The notes: generated by a model not told the origin, from the sequence alone. Positions 1 through 8,530 are shown, numbered from the stretch's first letter. The stretch: DNA of 64,000 nt from Haloarcula pellucida (GCF_014647235.1 NZ_BMOU01000001.1:352262-416261), one strand, 5' to 3'. Program-made: numbers and translations.

Positions 1-891
1 CGGCGACTCGCTCGCCAGCGGCGCGATCCACTGGATCATGAAAAAGGAGGGGACGCCGATCTGGAGGCCGATCTCCTCTAGCCCGTGGGCGAACGGCTCG
101 ACGGCGGTGAATATCATCGCCCCGGAGTAGCCAAAGAGCACGAGGACGACCAGCGGCCGCCACGGCAGCGACCACTTCTGGAAGTACTTCGGAACGCCGA
201 CGGTGTGGTCGTGTGCCTCGATGTCGGACTTGAGGACGAGGCCGATGTAGGCCACGTACAGTCCCACGAGGAACAGCGTGTCCAGCGCACCGATGCCGCC
301 GCCCAGCGGTACGGCGAACGCCCACGCGGTGGCGACCAGCAGGAACGCGATCTCCGTCGCGATGTCCGTGTCGAGCTGGACCACGTCGGCCAGGAAGCCG
401 TCTCGCTTCTCGACGGCAGGGTCCTGCGTCGACGTGGACCGGAGGATGGTGAAGACGGCGATGCCCGCCCACCCGATACCGATGAGGATGCGGTTGGCGC
501 CGGTCATGTTCGCGATCGCGAGGTTGGCGTCGTGACAGGCCCGCGCGAGGGGCGTCTCGCCGGCCTCGATGGCGGCCGCCGAGAGTCTGGCACACGCCTC
601 CGTCGTCGCCCCGCCGGCCCCCGCGTTCCACGCGAACAGCGCGTCGACGGCGTACTCCGGCGCGACGGCCAGAACCGCGAGGACGGCGATGGCGAACGCA
701 CGGGGGACGTCCTTCTCTGCCGTCTCCGCACCCCACGCCAGCAGGAAGGAGGCACCGAGCACGGCCAGTCCACTCACAGCGACGGTCGCGACGGTGCCGA
801 GGCCGACGCCGAGGAGGCCGGCACTGACCCATCCGGCGGTCAGTGACACCGCGAGGGCGACCTGTACCAGGGGGTGACGTAGACGACTCAC
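1..891 (-). CDS. Sodium/calcium exchanger family antiporter, C-terminus missing
   Basis: The gene runs off the left edge; 297 codons are present, reading on the minus strand from a GTG at 889-891. The product is a polytopic membrane protein with about seven hydrophobic stretches. APEYAVD near residues 77-83 resembles the acidic first alpha repeat of CaCA-superfamily cation exchangers, and GVPSFFMIQWIAPLASES at the window edge resembles the start of the second alpha repeat. Family members exchange Na+ or H+ for Ca2+ across the cell membrane; which ion is carried here cannot be told. No ATG lies near the first hydrophobic segment, so GTG is the likely start. aroE is divergent, about 115 bp away. 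Confidence 0.72.
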   Translation of the reverse strand, partial: MSRLRHPLVQVALAVSLTAGWVSAGLLGVGLGTVATVAVSGLAVLGASFLLAWGAETAEKDVPRAFAIAVLAVLAVAPEYAVDALFAWNAGAGGATTEACARLSAAAIEAGETPLARACHDANLAIANMTGANRILIGIGWAGIAVFTILRSTSTQDPAVEKRDGFLADVVQLDTDIATEIAFLLVATAWAFAVPLGGGIGALDTLFLVGLYVAYIGLVLKSDIEAHDHTVGVPKYFQKWSLPWRPLVVLVLFGYSGAMIFTAVEPFAHGLEEIGLQIGVPSFFMIQWIAPLASESP

Positions 892-1005
892 TAAGTGAGG
901 ACAGCACAGGTCAGCGTGAAAAACTTGCGAAAGCCCGGACGACCACCGAACTCCTGGCGGGGCGGGAGCGTGGCGTTCATATCCGAGGCGCGCGCTGGCG
1001 GGTGT

Positions 1006-1803
1006 ATGGACGTCTACGGTCTCATCGGCAATCCGGTCGGGCACTCGCTGTCGCCGCCGATGCACGAGGCGGGGTACGAGGCACTCGGACTGGACGCGAA
1101 GTACGTCACCTTCGAACCGCCGGCGGACGAGGGCGCCGCCGCCGTCGAGGCAGCCGACAAACTCGGCGTCGCCGGACTGAACGTCACGATTCCGTTCAAA
1201 CAAGACGTACTCGACGCCGTCGACCCGGACCCGTTGGCAGCACGTATCGGTGCAGTCAACACCGTCGACTTCTCCGGCGAGACGCCGCGGGGGTACAACA
1301 CGGACGCCGTCGGTGCGGTCCGGGCGCTCGACCACCACGGGGTCGAGCTATCGGGAACGGCCGTCGTCGTCGGTGCCGGCGGGGCCGGTCGCGCCGTCGC
1401 CTTCGGCCTCGCAGACGAGGGGATGTCGGTCCGCATCGCCAACCGCACGGCGTCGAAGGCCCACGCGCTGGCGGACGAGGTTCCGAACGCCACCGGCCAC
1501 GGACTCGGTGACTTCGATGCGCTGCTCGCCGACGCCGACGTCCTCGTCAACTGCACCAGCGTCGGGATGGACGAGGACGAGACGCCGGTGCCGAAGTCGG
1601 CACTCACGCCCGACCTCGCGGTTCTCGATGCAGTGTACTCGCCCATCGAGACGCGTCTGTTGCGGGAGGCGGCCGCCGTCGGTGCGACGACTGTCGACGG
1701 CGCGTGGATGTTACTGTATCAAGGTGTCGAGGCGTTCGAACTGTGGACCGGCGAAGACGCCCCGGTCGACCCCATGAACGAGGCGTTACGAAGCGGCCTG
1801 TAA
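1006..1803 (+). CDS. aroE: Shikimate dehydrogenase
   Basis: 265 aa, the normal AroE length. It reduces 3-dehydroshikimate to shikimate with NADPH in aromatic amino acid synthesis. The substrate site is visible as [10 protein letters not shown] (residues 9-18), NVTIPFKQ with catalytic Lys65, and the paired Asp100 in YNTD. The Rossmann nucleotide loop is GAGGAGRA (123-130), and a C-terminal YQG motif sits at the end of the substrate lid. The reading frame is open upstream to 895, but the family start [10 protein letters not shown] fits the ATG at 1006. No other shikimate gene is adjacent; the chorismate-using pab genes lie 0.6 kb downstream on the same strand. Confidence 0.95.
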   Translation: MDVYGLIGNPVGHSLSPPMHEAGYEALGLDAKYVTFEPPADEGAAAVEAADKLGVAGLNVTIPFKQDVLDAVDPDPLAARIGAVNTVDFSGETPRGYNTDAVGAVRALDHHGVELSGTAVVVGAGGAGRAVAFGLADEGMSVRIANRTASKAHALADEVPNATGHGLGDFDALLADADVLVNCTSVGMDEDETPVPKSALTPDLAVLDAVYSPIETRLLREAAAVGATTVDGAWMLLYQGVEAFELWTGEDAPVDPMNEALRSGL

Positions 1804-1853
1804 CCGATAGCGTACCAGCAAGAGATTAGTGCCGGGGGGCAGTATGACCGGAT

Positions 1854-2321
1854 ATGGGTCTCCTTCAGAAACTGAAATCTGCACTCGGACTCGACGAGGC
1901 AGAATCTACGTCTGCGGCGGGGTCGTCTAGTGACGTAGACGTCACTGTCGAGCGCGAACCATCTACTGAGAGCGAAGACGCGGTCAAAGGGACCGAGACG
2001 GCGACGACCGAGCGCGAATCAGATGTCGGGGCGGCCGAATCCGACGAGACGGCAGCGGACGTCGACGCGACAGTTCCCGAAGCCGAACCGGACGCGACGG
2101 ACGACGCCGATGAAGAGCCAGAACCCGCGGTGCCCGAAGGGAGCGACGACCCGGTCACCGAGATCAAGGGCATCGGCCCGGCGTACGCGAAACGCCTCTC
2201 GGGGCTCGACATCGAGACGGTCGGCGAACTCGCCGCGGCCGACGCCGCCGAGATCGCGGCCGAGACGGACCTCTCAGAGAGCCGAGTCGAGGGCTGGATC
2301 GAACGGGCCCGGGCGTACTGA
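1854..2321 (+). CDS. Helix-hairpin-helix domain protein with acidic linker
   Basis: 155 aa. The first 12 residues (MGLLQKLKSALG) form a short amphipathic helix. Residues ~15-100 are a low-complexity linker rich in Glu, Asp, Ser and Thr. The C-terminal ~55 residues form a helix-hairpin-helix (HHH_5-type) unit beginning EIKGIGPAYAKRL, the same non-specific DNA-contact fold found at the ends of DNA polymerases and topoisomerases. A DNA-binding or scaffolding role is likely; the partner is unknown. It lies 50 bp after aroE on the same strand and may be co-transcribed with it. Confidence 0.8.
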   Translation: MGLLQKLKSALGLDEAESTSAAGSSSDVDVTVEREPSTESEDAVKGTETATTERESDVGAAESDETAADVDATVPEAEPDATDDADEEPEPAVPEGSDDPVTEIKGIGPAYAKRLSGLDIETVGELAAADAAEIAAETDLSESRVEGWIERARAY

Positions 2322-2369
2322 CTGCCCGAACCGCAAGCGAATTACTCTCGCACCTGTTCTCTCTGCGTA

Positions 2370-3842
2370 ATGCCAACGGTCGAGACCGACCGGGACACCT
2401 TCGAGCGCCTCACAGCGGACGCGCCGGAGACGGCCCGGATACCCGTCGCGGTCCGGATCACCGTCGACGACCCGTTCGAGGCCTATCGCCGGGCGCGCGA
2501 TTCGGTCGGTGGCGTCTATCTGTCGACCACCGGAGGGCAGTCGGGGTGGGGCTACTTCGCGACCGCACCGGCCGAGTTCACCGAGGTGGCTCCCGACGAG
2601 GGCGACACACTCGGAACGCTCGCCGGACTGCTCGACGAGGAGACGCTGGTCCGGGGCGACTGCGACGTCCCCTACCCCTGTGGTGCCATCGGTTGGCTCT
2701 CCTACGACGTCGTCCGCGAACTGGAGACGCTGTCGGACAGCGCCGTCGCCGACCGGGCGCTCCCACAGCTGCAGCTGGCGACCTACGACCGCGTCGCGGC
2801 GTGGACGGAGCCCCGCGGGGACGGCCCGGTGACGCTCACCGTGACCGCCTGTCCCCGACTCGACGACCACGACAGTGCCGGACTGGCCTACGAGTTCGGC
2901 AAGCAACACGCACTGGACCTCGCCCGCGAGGCCGTCGAGGGCGACCCGTCCGTCGGGGACCCGCCCGTGGAGACGGACACCGCCCGGTTCGAGAGCGACT
3001 GCACCCGCGAAGCGTTCGCCGAGCGAGTCCGGACGGTCAAACAGTACATCCGTGACGGCGACACCTTTCAGGCGAACGTCTCCCAGCGACTGAGCGCCCC
3101 GGCGGCGGTCCACCCCGTCGAGGCGTTCGACGCACTCCGGGCGGTCAATCCGGCTCCCTACTCCGCCCTCGTGGAGTTCCCGGGCGTGGACCTCGTCAGT
3201 GCCAGTCCGGAACTACTGCTCCACCGCGACGGCGACCACCTCGTGACCGAACCTATCGCTGGCACCCGTCCCCGCGGCGATACTCCCGAGGCCGATGACC
3301 GACTCGAAGCCGACCTGCTGGACGACGAGAAGGAACGGGCCGAACACGCGATGCTGGTCGACTTAGAGCGAAACGACCTCGGGAAGGTGAGTCGCTTTGG
3401 CACTGTCGAGGTGACCGACTACCGCCGCGTCGACCGCTACTCCGAAGTGATGCATCTGGTCTCGGCGGTGACCGGCGAGATGCGCGAGCGAGCGACCCTC
3501 GAAGACGCCATCGCGGCGGTGTTCCCCGGCGGGACCATCACCGGCGCGCCCAAGCCCCGGACGATGGAGATAATCGACGAGGTCGAAGCGACCCGGCGCG
3601 GCCCGTACACCGGCTCTATCGGCATCTTCGGCTTCGACGGCCGGGCGACGCTGAACATCGTCATCCGCACGCTGGTGCGGTACGCCGAGGAGTACCACCT
3701 CCGGGTCGGGGCCGGCATCGTCCACGATTCGGACCCCGACAGCGAGTACGACGAGACGCTCGACAAGGGTCGGGCGCTCGTCACGGCCGTCGACGAAGCG
3801 CTCGGTCGGCGGGCGCACCTCTCCGTGGAGGGGTCGCGATGA
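2370..3842 (+). CDS. pabB: Aminodeoxychorismate synthase component I (PabB; TrpE-like)
   Basis: 490 aa, chorismate-binding family. It converts chorismate plus amidotransferase-derived ammonia to 4-amino-4-deoxychorismate for p-aminobenzoate and folate; the alternative is anthranilate synthase TrpE. Chorismate-site motifs are DLERNDLG (331-338) and FPGGTITGAPK (385-395). The loop is PIAGT (295-299), with Ala where E. coli PabB has its Lys nucleophile. The N-terminal LLES tryptophan-feedback motif of TrpE is not seen: the segment reads VYLSTTGGQSGWGYF. Together with the downstream pabC this favours PabB. A TATA-like ATTACT at ~2341-2346 sits ~27 nt before the ATG, suggesting a leaderless mRNA. 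The stop overlaps pabA by ATGA. Confidence 0.8.
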   Translation: MPTVETDRDTFERLTADAPETARIPVAVRITVDDPFEAYRRARDSVGGVYLSTTGGQSGWGYFATAPAEFTEVAPDEGDTLGTLAGLLDEETLVRGDCDVPYPCGAIGWLSYDVVRELETLSDSAVADRALPQLQLATYDRVAAWTEPRGDGPVTLTVTACPRLDDHDSAGLAYEFGKQHALDLAREAVEGDPSVGDPPVETDTARFESDCTREAFAERVRTVKQYIRDGDTFQANVSQRLSAPAAVHPVEAFDALRAVNPAPYSALVEFPGVDLVSASPELLLHRDGDHLVTEPIAGTRPRGDTPEADDRLEADLLDDEKERAEHAMLVDLERNDLGKVSRFGTVEVTDYRRVDRYSEVMHLVSAVTGEMRERATLEDAIAAVFPGGTITGAPKPRTMEIIDEVEATRRGPYTGSIGIFGFDGRATLNIVIRTLVRYAEEYHLRVGAGIVHDSDPDSEYDETLDKGRALVTAVDEALGRRAHLSVEGSR

Positions 3843-4507
3843 GCGACCCCCTCGGGAGCGAGGGCCGGCGGCGTGGCCGGGGCACACCGCCGAGCGACGA
3901 CCTCGCGCCGACCGTCCTCGTCGTCGACAACTACGACTCCTTTGCGTACAACCTCGTCCAGTACGTCGGCGAGGTGGTCTGCCGACTCGGCGGTGACGAG
4001 GACGACGTGGTCGTCCGGCGCAACGACGCCGTCACCGTCGAGGAGATACACGACCGCTCCCCGGACGGTATCGTCGTCTCACCCGGTCCGGGGACGCCCG
4101 ACGAGGCCGGCGTCTCGATGCCGACGTTCGCCGAACTCCGCTATCCGACGCTCGGCGTCTGTCTGGGCCATCAGGCGCTATGTGCGGCCAACGGGTCGAC
4201 CGTGGGCCACGCCGACGACGTCGTCCACGGCAAGTCCTCGCTCGTGACCCACGACGGCGAGGGGGTCTTCGAGGGCGTTCCCGACCCCGTGAAGGTGGGC
4301 CGGTACCACTCGCTGGCGGTGCGGCGAGACGACTTGCCCGACGTGCTAGAAGAGACGGCATACACCGAAGACGAGGCGAAAATCGTCATGGGCGTGCGGC
4401 ACCGCGACCACCCCCACGTCGGCGTCCAGTTCCACCCCGAGAGCATCCTCACCGACCACGGGAAACAGATGGTCGAGAACTTCTGTCAACTATGTACTAT
4501 CACGTAG
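3839..4507 (+). CDS. pabA: Aminodeoxychorismate synthase component II (glutamine amidotransferase)
   Basis: 222 aa class I glutamine amidotransferase, which releases ammonia from glutamine for the upstream PabB. The nucleophile elbow GVCLGHQ places Cys108, and the catalytic pair is in FHPES (His199, Glu201). The oxyanion loop SPGPGTP is at 81-87. A Gly/Arg-rich extension of about 24 residues precedes the conserved VLVVDNYDSFAYNL start. The ATG overlaps the pabB stop by 4 nt, so the two are translationally coupled. TrpG is the alternative name by sequence alone; the operon partner pabC supports PabA. Confidence 0.8.
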   Translation: MSDPLGSEGRRRGRGTPPSDDLAPTVLVVDNYDSFAYNLVQYVGEVVCRLGGDEDDVVVRRNDAVTVEEIHDRSPDGIVVSPGPGTPDEAGVSMPTFAELRYPTLGVCLGHQALCAANGSTVGHADDVVHGKSSLVTHDGEGVFEGVPDPVKVGRYHSLAVRRDDLPDVLEETAYTEDEAKIVMGVRHRDHPHVGVQFHPESILTDHGKQMVENFCQLCTIT

Positions 4508-5364
4508 ACGGCGAGGTCGTTCCGGCCGAGGCGGCCACGGTATCGGTGCTCGACCGCGGGTTTATGTACGGCGACGCGGCGTTCGAGACGGTACGGGCCT
4601 ACGGCGGCGACCCGTTCGCGTGGGACGCCCACCGTGACCGGCTCCAGCACACCGCCGAAACGCTCGGGTTTGCCGACGCCGTCCCCGGCGACCTGCGTGA
4701 GCGTGTCGACGAGACGCTGGACGCGAACGACCTCACCGAGGCGTACGTCAAAGTCTCGGTAACTCGTGGGGTCCAACCCGGCAAACTGACGCCGGATCCC
4801 GAGGTGGACCCCACGGTGATCGTCGTCGTCAACGAACTCCCCCGTGGCGGCCGCGACGGGGAGCGAGTGTGGGACGGCCCGGCCGACGTCCAGACGGTGC
4901 GGACCCGACGGGCCCCTAGCGAGGCGATTCCGGCGGACGTGAAGACACACAACTACCTCAACGGCATCCTCGGCAGACTCGAACTCCGGCGGGCCGCCGT
5001 CGACAGCGATGTCACAGACGAATGCCTGATGCGGACCGTCGACGGACACGTCGCGGAGGGGGCGACGAGCAACCTCTTTTTCGTGACGGAGAACGGTCTC
5101 CGGACGCCGAGTGAGGATCTGGACCTCCTTCCGGGAGTGACCCGCGACGTCGTGATGGAACTGGCTCGCGAGGAGGAGTTCCCGGTGGAGACGGGCCACT
5201 ACTCGCTCGACGCCGTCCGGAACGCGGACGAGGCGTTTCTCACGAACTCGACGTGGGAGATCCGCCCGATCGCGGCCGTCGACGGCATGGAGGTCGGGTC
5301 GGGTCCGATGACGAAACTGCTCCAGCGGCTCTACGACGAACGCGTCGAGACCGAACACTACTGA
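4492..5364 (+). CDS. pabC: Class IV aminotransferase, probable aminodeoxychorismate lyase (PabC)
   Basis: 290 aa fold-type IV PLP enzyme. In this operon it most likely splits 4-amino-4-deoxychorismate into p-aminobenzoate and pyruvate; branched-chain or D-amino-acid aminotransferase is the alternative. The PLP lysine is Lys151 in ADVKTHNYLNG. The N-terminal LDRGFMYGDAAFET (20-33) and the VAEGATSNLFF phosphate-cup segment are typical. The start ATG (4492) lies inside pabA, a 16-nt overlap, and gives the family N-terminus MYYHVDGEVV. The frame stays open upstream to 4180, but that part only reads through pabA. Confidence 0.82.
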   Translation: MYYHVDGEVVPAEAATVSVLDRGFMYGDAAFETVRAYGGDPFAWDAHRDRLQHTAETLGFADAVPGDLRERVDETLDANDLTEAYVKVSVTRGVQPGKLTPDPEVDPTVIVVVNELPRGGRDGERVWDGPADVQTVRTRRAPSEAIPADVKTHNYLNGILGRLELRRAAVDSDVTDECLMRTVDGHVAEGATSNLFFVTENGLRTPSEDLDLLPGVTRDVVMELAREEEFPVETGHYSLDAVRNADEAFLTNSTWEIRPIAAVDGMEVGSGPMTKLLQRLYDERVETEHY

Positions 5365-5420
5365 AAACGAAACCGTGGCCGGCGGCCCGCTCCGCCGGCC
5401 GGCGAGAGCGTATCGGCGCG

Positions 5421-6719
5421 TTACGGCGCGTAGCAGACCCACCCCTGTGGCGGAATCGAAATCTGGACCCAGCCGTCACCGTTGGTGGTGACGTCGCCGG
5501 AGCTGCCGGTGTAGTCGTGTAGCGGCTGGCTAGTCCAGGTGGTGTACACCCATTTGCTCTGCCACGAACCGGTGCGGTTGAGGCCGACGAGCAGGTTGTT
5601 GTCCCGCTCGTAGATGTAGAGGTTCTGGTCGACGTGGCGCGTGTAGGTCGCACCGCCGGCGAGGTTGTTCTTTATCCACAGCAGGTTCTGGATGTCGCCG
5701 TCGTCGACGGCGATGCGGTTGCTGTAGACCCGCGGATACCCCTCGTAGGTGAGGATGTACGCGTAGGCCAGTTTCTCGTACTGGGGCGGACTGCTGTCGT
5801 GGTTGGAGACGAAGGTCAGCGACTGGAACGGCGACTGGTTCACCAGTCCGGCGCCGTCGAGGGCGCGCATATCACCGTTCTGGTGGAACACGTCCTCCTT
5901 CATCGTGTAGTACAGCGGGTAGTCCGTGACAGACATTCCGGTGTCGGCGTACCCCTGACAGTAGCCCACGCCGCCTTGTAGGACTTCGCCGACCTTGTAG
6001 AGGCCCAGGTCGTCTGCCCACTGGTTGGCGTAGTCGCTGAAGAACCACTCGGGGACGTGTTTCGCGGCGTCCCACCGAATGCCGTCGACGCCGAGGGCCG
6101 CGTACTTCTCGACGTAGTCCTTTAGCTGACCGCGGACGTACGACGACTCCTGTTTGAGGTCTTTCAACCCGACGAGCCAGCCGTTCTCGACGGACTCTGG
6201 GTCGCTGTAGTCTATCGACGACTCGGGGTGGAAGTCCTGCTCGCTGAAGTACGGCAGGTCCGCAAAGGAGATGCCCGGCGCACCGCGGAAGTCGTCGTTG
6301 GCGGCCATGTGGTTGATGATCGCGTCGGCGATGACGTCGAGTCCCTGTGCGTGGGCCTCGGCCACCATATCCTCGTACTCGGCTTCGGTGCCGAACACGC
6401 TGTTGAAGTTCTTGAAGTCGACCGGTTGATATCCCAGCGGCGGGTCGGTGACCCCCTGCTGGTGACTCCGGTCCAGACGGCTGTACTGTGCCGGCGGGAC
6501 CTGAATCGCGTCGTAGCCCTGGTCTGCGATGGTCGAGAGGTTGCTCTTGACCTGGTTCCAGTCGGTGTGGTAGTACTGATACACCGCACTGGAACCGACC
6601 GCCTCGGCACCGCCAGTCGTTAGTGAAGCACCCGTCGCTGCCGCGCCGAGTGCGCCCATTCCTCTGAGTACGTCACGGCGGGAGACGTTCACGTCTCCCC
6701 TTGTGAAGTGTCGTGTCAT
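5421..6719 (-). CDS. Secreted alpha-amylase, GH13, Tat signal
   Basis: 432 aa. It hydrolyses internal alpha-1,4 bonds of starch outside the cell. A twin-arginine signal (VSRRDVLRGMGALGAAA, residues 12-28) precedes the catalytic barrel. GH13 regions are visible: DVIADAIINH (region I), GIRWDAAKH with nucleophile Asp217, GEVL with acid/base Glu245, and FVSNHD with Asp308. The last ~70 residues form the usual beta domain, ending in a WVQISIPPQGWVCYAP edge; I see no extra starch-binding module. The ATG at 6717-6719 gives the natural Tat start; an upstream ATG at 6765-6767 would place 16 odd residues in front. The gene stands alone behind an AT-rich promoter with an operator-like palindrome. Confidence 0.92.
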   Translation of the reverse strand: MTRHFTRGDVNVSRRDVLRGMGALGAAATGASLTTGGAEAVGSSAVYQYYHTDWNQVKSNLSTIADQGYDAIQVPPAQYSRLDRSHQQGVTDPPLGYQPVDFKNFNSVFGTEAEYEDMVAEAHAQGLDVIADAIINHMAANDDFRGAPGISFADLPYFSEQDFHPESSIDYSDPESVENGWLVGLKDLKQESSYVRGQLKDYVEKYAALGVDGIRWDAAKHVPEWFFSDYANQWADDLGLYKVGEVLQGGVGYCQGYADTGMSVTDYPLYYTMKEDVFHQNGDMRALDGAGLVNQSPFQSLTFVSNHDSSPPQYEKLAYAYILTYEGYPRVYSNRIAVDDGDIQNLLWIKNNLAGGATYTRHVDQNLYIYERDNNLLVGLNRTGSWQSKWVYTTWTSQPLHDYTGSSGDVTTNGDGWVQISIPPQGWVCYAP

Positions 6720-6743
6720 CTGCGTGGTTTCCCTTGGCCGAAT

Positions 6744-6765
6744 GTGGTTCGGACTGCCAAACCAC
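6744..6765. promoter_or_regulatory. Operator-like inverted repeat at the amylase promoter
   Basis: Arms GTGGTTCGG (6744-6752) and CCAAACCAC (6757-6765) are inverted with one mismatch in nine and a 4-nt spacer. The repeat lies 25 nt upstream of the amylase ATG. A TATA-like CATCATAAGTT on the minus strand (~6765-6775) would put transcription start near 6743, so a bound protein would cover the start site. Repression by a sugar-responsive regulator is a reasonable inference; the regulator is unknown. Confidence 0.5.
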
Positions 6766-6880
6766 AACTTATGATGAAATCCTACATAACATTAAAGATA
6801 AGGATGTCATCTAATAGTAATATATTTGCAGACAAACGTAATAAACTCACAACTAAAATGACTGTTGAATCGTGTTAGAT
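6766..6880. promoter_or_regulatory. AT-rich upstream region of the amylase gene
   Basis: About 115 bp with AT content near 70 percent by eye, in a genome of roughly two-thirds GC. It holds several TATA-like runs (TAACATTAAAG, AGTAATATATTTG) and no open frame of note. It most likely carries the amylase promoter and upstream activator sites; old inserted DNA is the alternative. Confidence 0.4.
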
Positions 6881-6982
6881 GGCCTGTGAGGAACGTTTTC
6901 GACGCACCATTCGAGTCACCGATGGTCGACTGTTGACAACCCAAGAGAAATCTGGCTGCTGTCGGGTTCGCTCCCCGCCCTC

Positions 6983-7159
6983 TCAGACAACGTCTTCTCG
7001 CTCGACGCCGTCGACGTCCAGAATCAGATCGGTGCCGTTGGCCCCAGCGGGCGTCTGGAACCCGGTCGGCGCGTCGCCGTCGAGGACACGGTCGTCCGCC
7101 GCGTTCGCGACGAGCGACCCGGTGTAGCCGTAGGACCCGTAGATGACGAACTCGCCCAT
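6983..7159 (-). pseudogene. Remnant of a saccharopine dehydrogenase family gene, centre deleted
   Basis: A 58-codon frame whose start, MGEFVIYGSYGYTGSLVANA, is the Rossmann N-terminus of haloarchaeal saccharopine-dehydrogenase-like (enoyl-reductase type) proteins, normally 350-400 aa. Its end, TGFQTPAGANGTDLILDVDG, looks like the C-terminus of the same family. The ~300 residues between are missing and the join is in frame after about residue 27. The product would lack a substrate domain, so I call it a pseudogene; expression as a micro-protein cannot be excluded. The family match is from memory of these termini. Confidence 0.65.
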
Positions 7160-7257
7160 GCCCGCGGTGTTCGGCGGAGGCGCGGATAAAGGGTAGCGGC
7201 GTAGTCGGGTTTCCGACCGGGGAATTGAAACCGACGACTCACCTACCCTGACCCAGC

Positions 7258-7674
7258 ATGGACGAGGACAGTCGAATCGCGGCAGTCAGCGACGTCCCCG
7301 AGGACGGCAGTTTCCTCTTTACCGTCCGGGACGGGTTCGACACCGAAGAGGCGATTCTGGTGCGACTCGCCGACGGCGTCGTCGCCTTCGAGAACTACTG
7401 CCCTCACTGGACGGACGTTCGTCTGGACAAGGGCAGCGGTGCAACGATGCGGGACGCGGAGCTGGTCTGTGAGAAACACGGCGCGACGTTCGAATCGGAC
7501 ACCGGGACCTGCACGTTCGGGCCGTGTGAGGGGGCCGTCCTCGAAGAGATAGCCGTCGCCGTCGACGACGGCGCGGTGTACCTGACCGACGACCGATACG
7601 AGTTCGAACAGCAGGGGCCGTCGGGGGACCACGACCGGTCTTCGCGCGGGCGCATCGGCTTTTCGGGCCAGTAA
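7258..7674 (+). CDS. Rieske [2Fe-2S] domain protein, small soluble
   Basis: 138 aa, a single Rieske domain with no membrane segment. Cluster ligands are Cys48 and His50 in NYCPHW and Cys71 and His74 in VCEKHG, the C-x-H / C-x2-H pattern of ferredoxin-type Rieske proteins. The short first box (no second Cys) sets it apart from the disulfide-bearing respiratory Rieske protein at 20571-21431. A polar tail of ~35 residues follows the fold. It probably acts as an electron carrier for an oxygenase or reductase; no partner is adjacent. Confidence 0.85.
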   Translation: MDEDSRIAAVSDVPEDGSFLFTVRDGFDTEEAILVRLADGVVAFENYCPHWTDVRLDKGSGATMRDAELVCEKHGATFESDTGTCTFGPCEGAVLEEIAVAVDDGAVYLTDDRYEFEQQGPSGDHDRSSRGRIGFSGQ

Positions 7675-7705
7675 GCCGGCCCTTCGCCACCCGGCGGCGA
7701 TCCGC

Positions 7706-7996
7706 CTATCCGATCCGATAGGCAGGTTCGGCGACGCTCTCGGACTTACACTCCGGGCACCGACTCGGTCGGTTCGTCAGGTCGTCGAAGTCCGTGAAGC
7801 CACAGCGCTCGCACTCCGGCGGCGCGACGAGCAGTTGCTCGTCTGTCGCGTCGAGTGACTTCGCGATGTGTTCGACGTGCGTGAGCGCGGTGCTGGTCTG
7901 TATCTCGAACGTGTTCGCGATCGTCCCTGCGGCCATCGCCTCGTCGCGCAATCGGTCGGCGATGCGCTGGCGCGTCGTGCGACTTGCCTCGCGCAT
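7706..7996 (-). CDS. HTH regulator fused to a zinc ribbon (COG3357-like)
   Basis: 96 aa. The first ~55 residues form a winged-helix-like DNA-binding region (RQRIADRLRDEA ... TSTALTHVEHIAKSL). The rest is a zinc ribbon with Cys62, Cys65, Cys80 and Cys83 (CERC ... CPEC) and the typical RPSRCPECKSE finger. This architecture matches the archaeal predicted regulators of COG3357. The target is unknown. The ATG at 7994-7996 gives the compact family length. Convergent with the Rieske gene, 31 bp apart. Confidence 0.8.
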   Translation of the reverse strand: MREASRTTRQRIADRLRDEAMAAGTIANTFEIQTSTALTHVEHIAKSLDATDEQLLVAPPECERCGFTDFDDLTNRPSRCPECKSESVAEPAYRIG

Positions 7997-8054
7997 GGAA
8001 TACCTTAGCAGGCGTCGACAATAGGTCTTGTTCCCCGACCCCGTCTCCCGCCGA

Positions 8055-8063
8055 TATTTATTA
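8055..8063 (+). promoter_or_regulatory. TATA box of the flavin-binding gene
   Basis: TATTTATTA is centred 28 nt before the ATG at 8087, the spacing expected for an archaeal promoter driving a leaderless or nearly leaderless mRNA. This decides for the ATG at 8087 over the GTG at 8081. Confidence 0.6.
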
Positions 8064-8086
8064 GCTTCCCAACACAATACGTGGGC

Positions 8087-8530
8087 ATGGCCGAGACGAC
8101 GCCGGTGGAGATGGACGCCGACGAGCGAGACGCGCTCCTCGGCTTCGGCGGAACCGGTGTCCTCGCCTTCGGTGAGTCCGGCGACGCCCCACCACACGCG
8201 ATTCCGGTCTCTTACGGCTACGACCCCGGCGAGACGACGTTCTACTTCCGCCTCGCGAGCGGTGACGACAGCACGAAGGGACGACTGGAGGGGCGGGCCG
8301 TCACGTTCGTCACCTACGACGGTGGCGACGGCGAGTTCAGAAGCGTGGTCGCCACTGGCCGACTGGAACCGGTCCGCATCGAGGACGTGGCCGACCGGTC
8401 GCTGGCGGGCCTCCAGAACGTCGACATTCCGGCCGTCGACGTCTTCGACCAACCGCTGTCGGAGGTGTCGTTCGAACTCCGCCGCCTCGTACCGGAGGAA
8501 CTGACGACCCGACGGACGCGTGGGGCGTGA
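8087..8530 (+). CDS. Pyridoxamine 5'-phosphate oxidase family flavin-binding protein
   Basis: 147 aa, one split-barrel flavin-binding fold. Haloarchaea carry many of these; most are annotated as general stress or FMN-dependent reductase-like proteins and few have a proven reaction. The N-terminal helix ERDALLGFGGTGVLAF leads into HAIPVSYGYD and the TFYFRLASG strand typical of the family. The C-terminal stretch VFDQPLSEVSFELRRL is also characteristic. FMN, F420 or heme could be the cofactor. The promoter TATA box fixes the ATG at 8087. Confidence 0.78.
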   Translation: MAETTPVEMDADERDALLGFGGTGVLAFGESGDAPPHAIPVSYGYDPGETTFYFRLASGDDSTKGRLEGRAVTFVTYDGGDGEFRSVVATGRLEPVRIEDVADRSLAGLQNVDIPAVDVFDQPLSEVSFELRRLVPEELTTRRTRGA

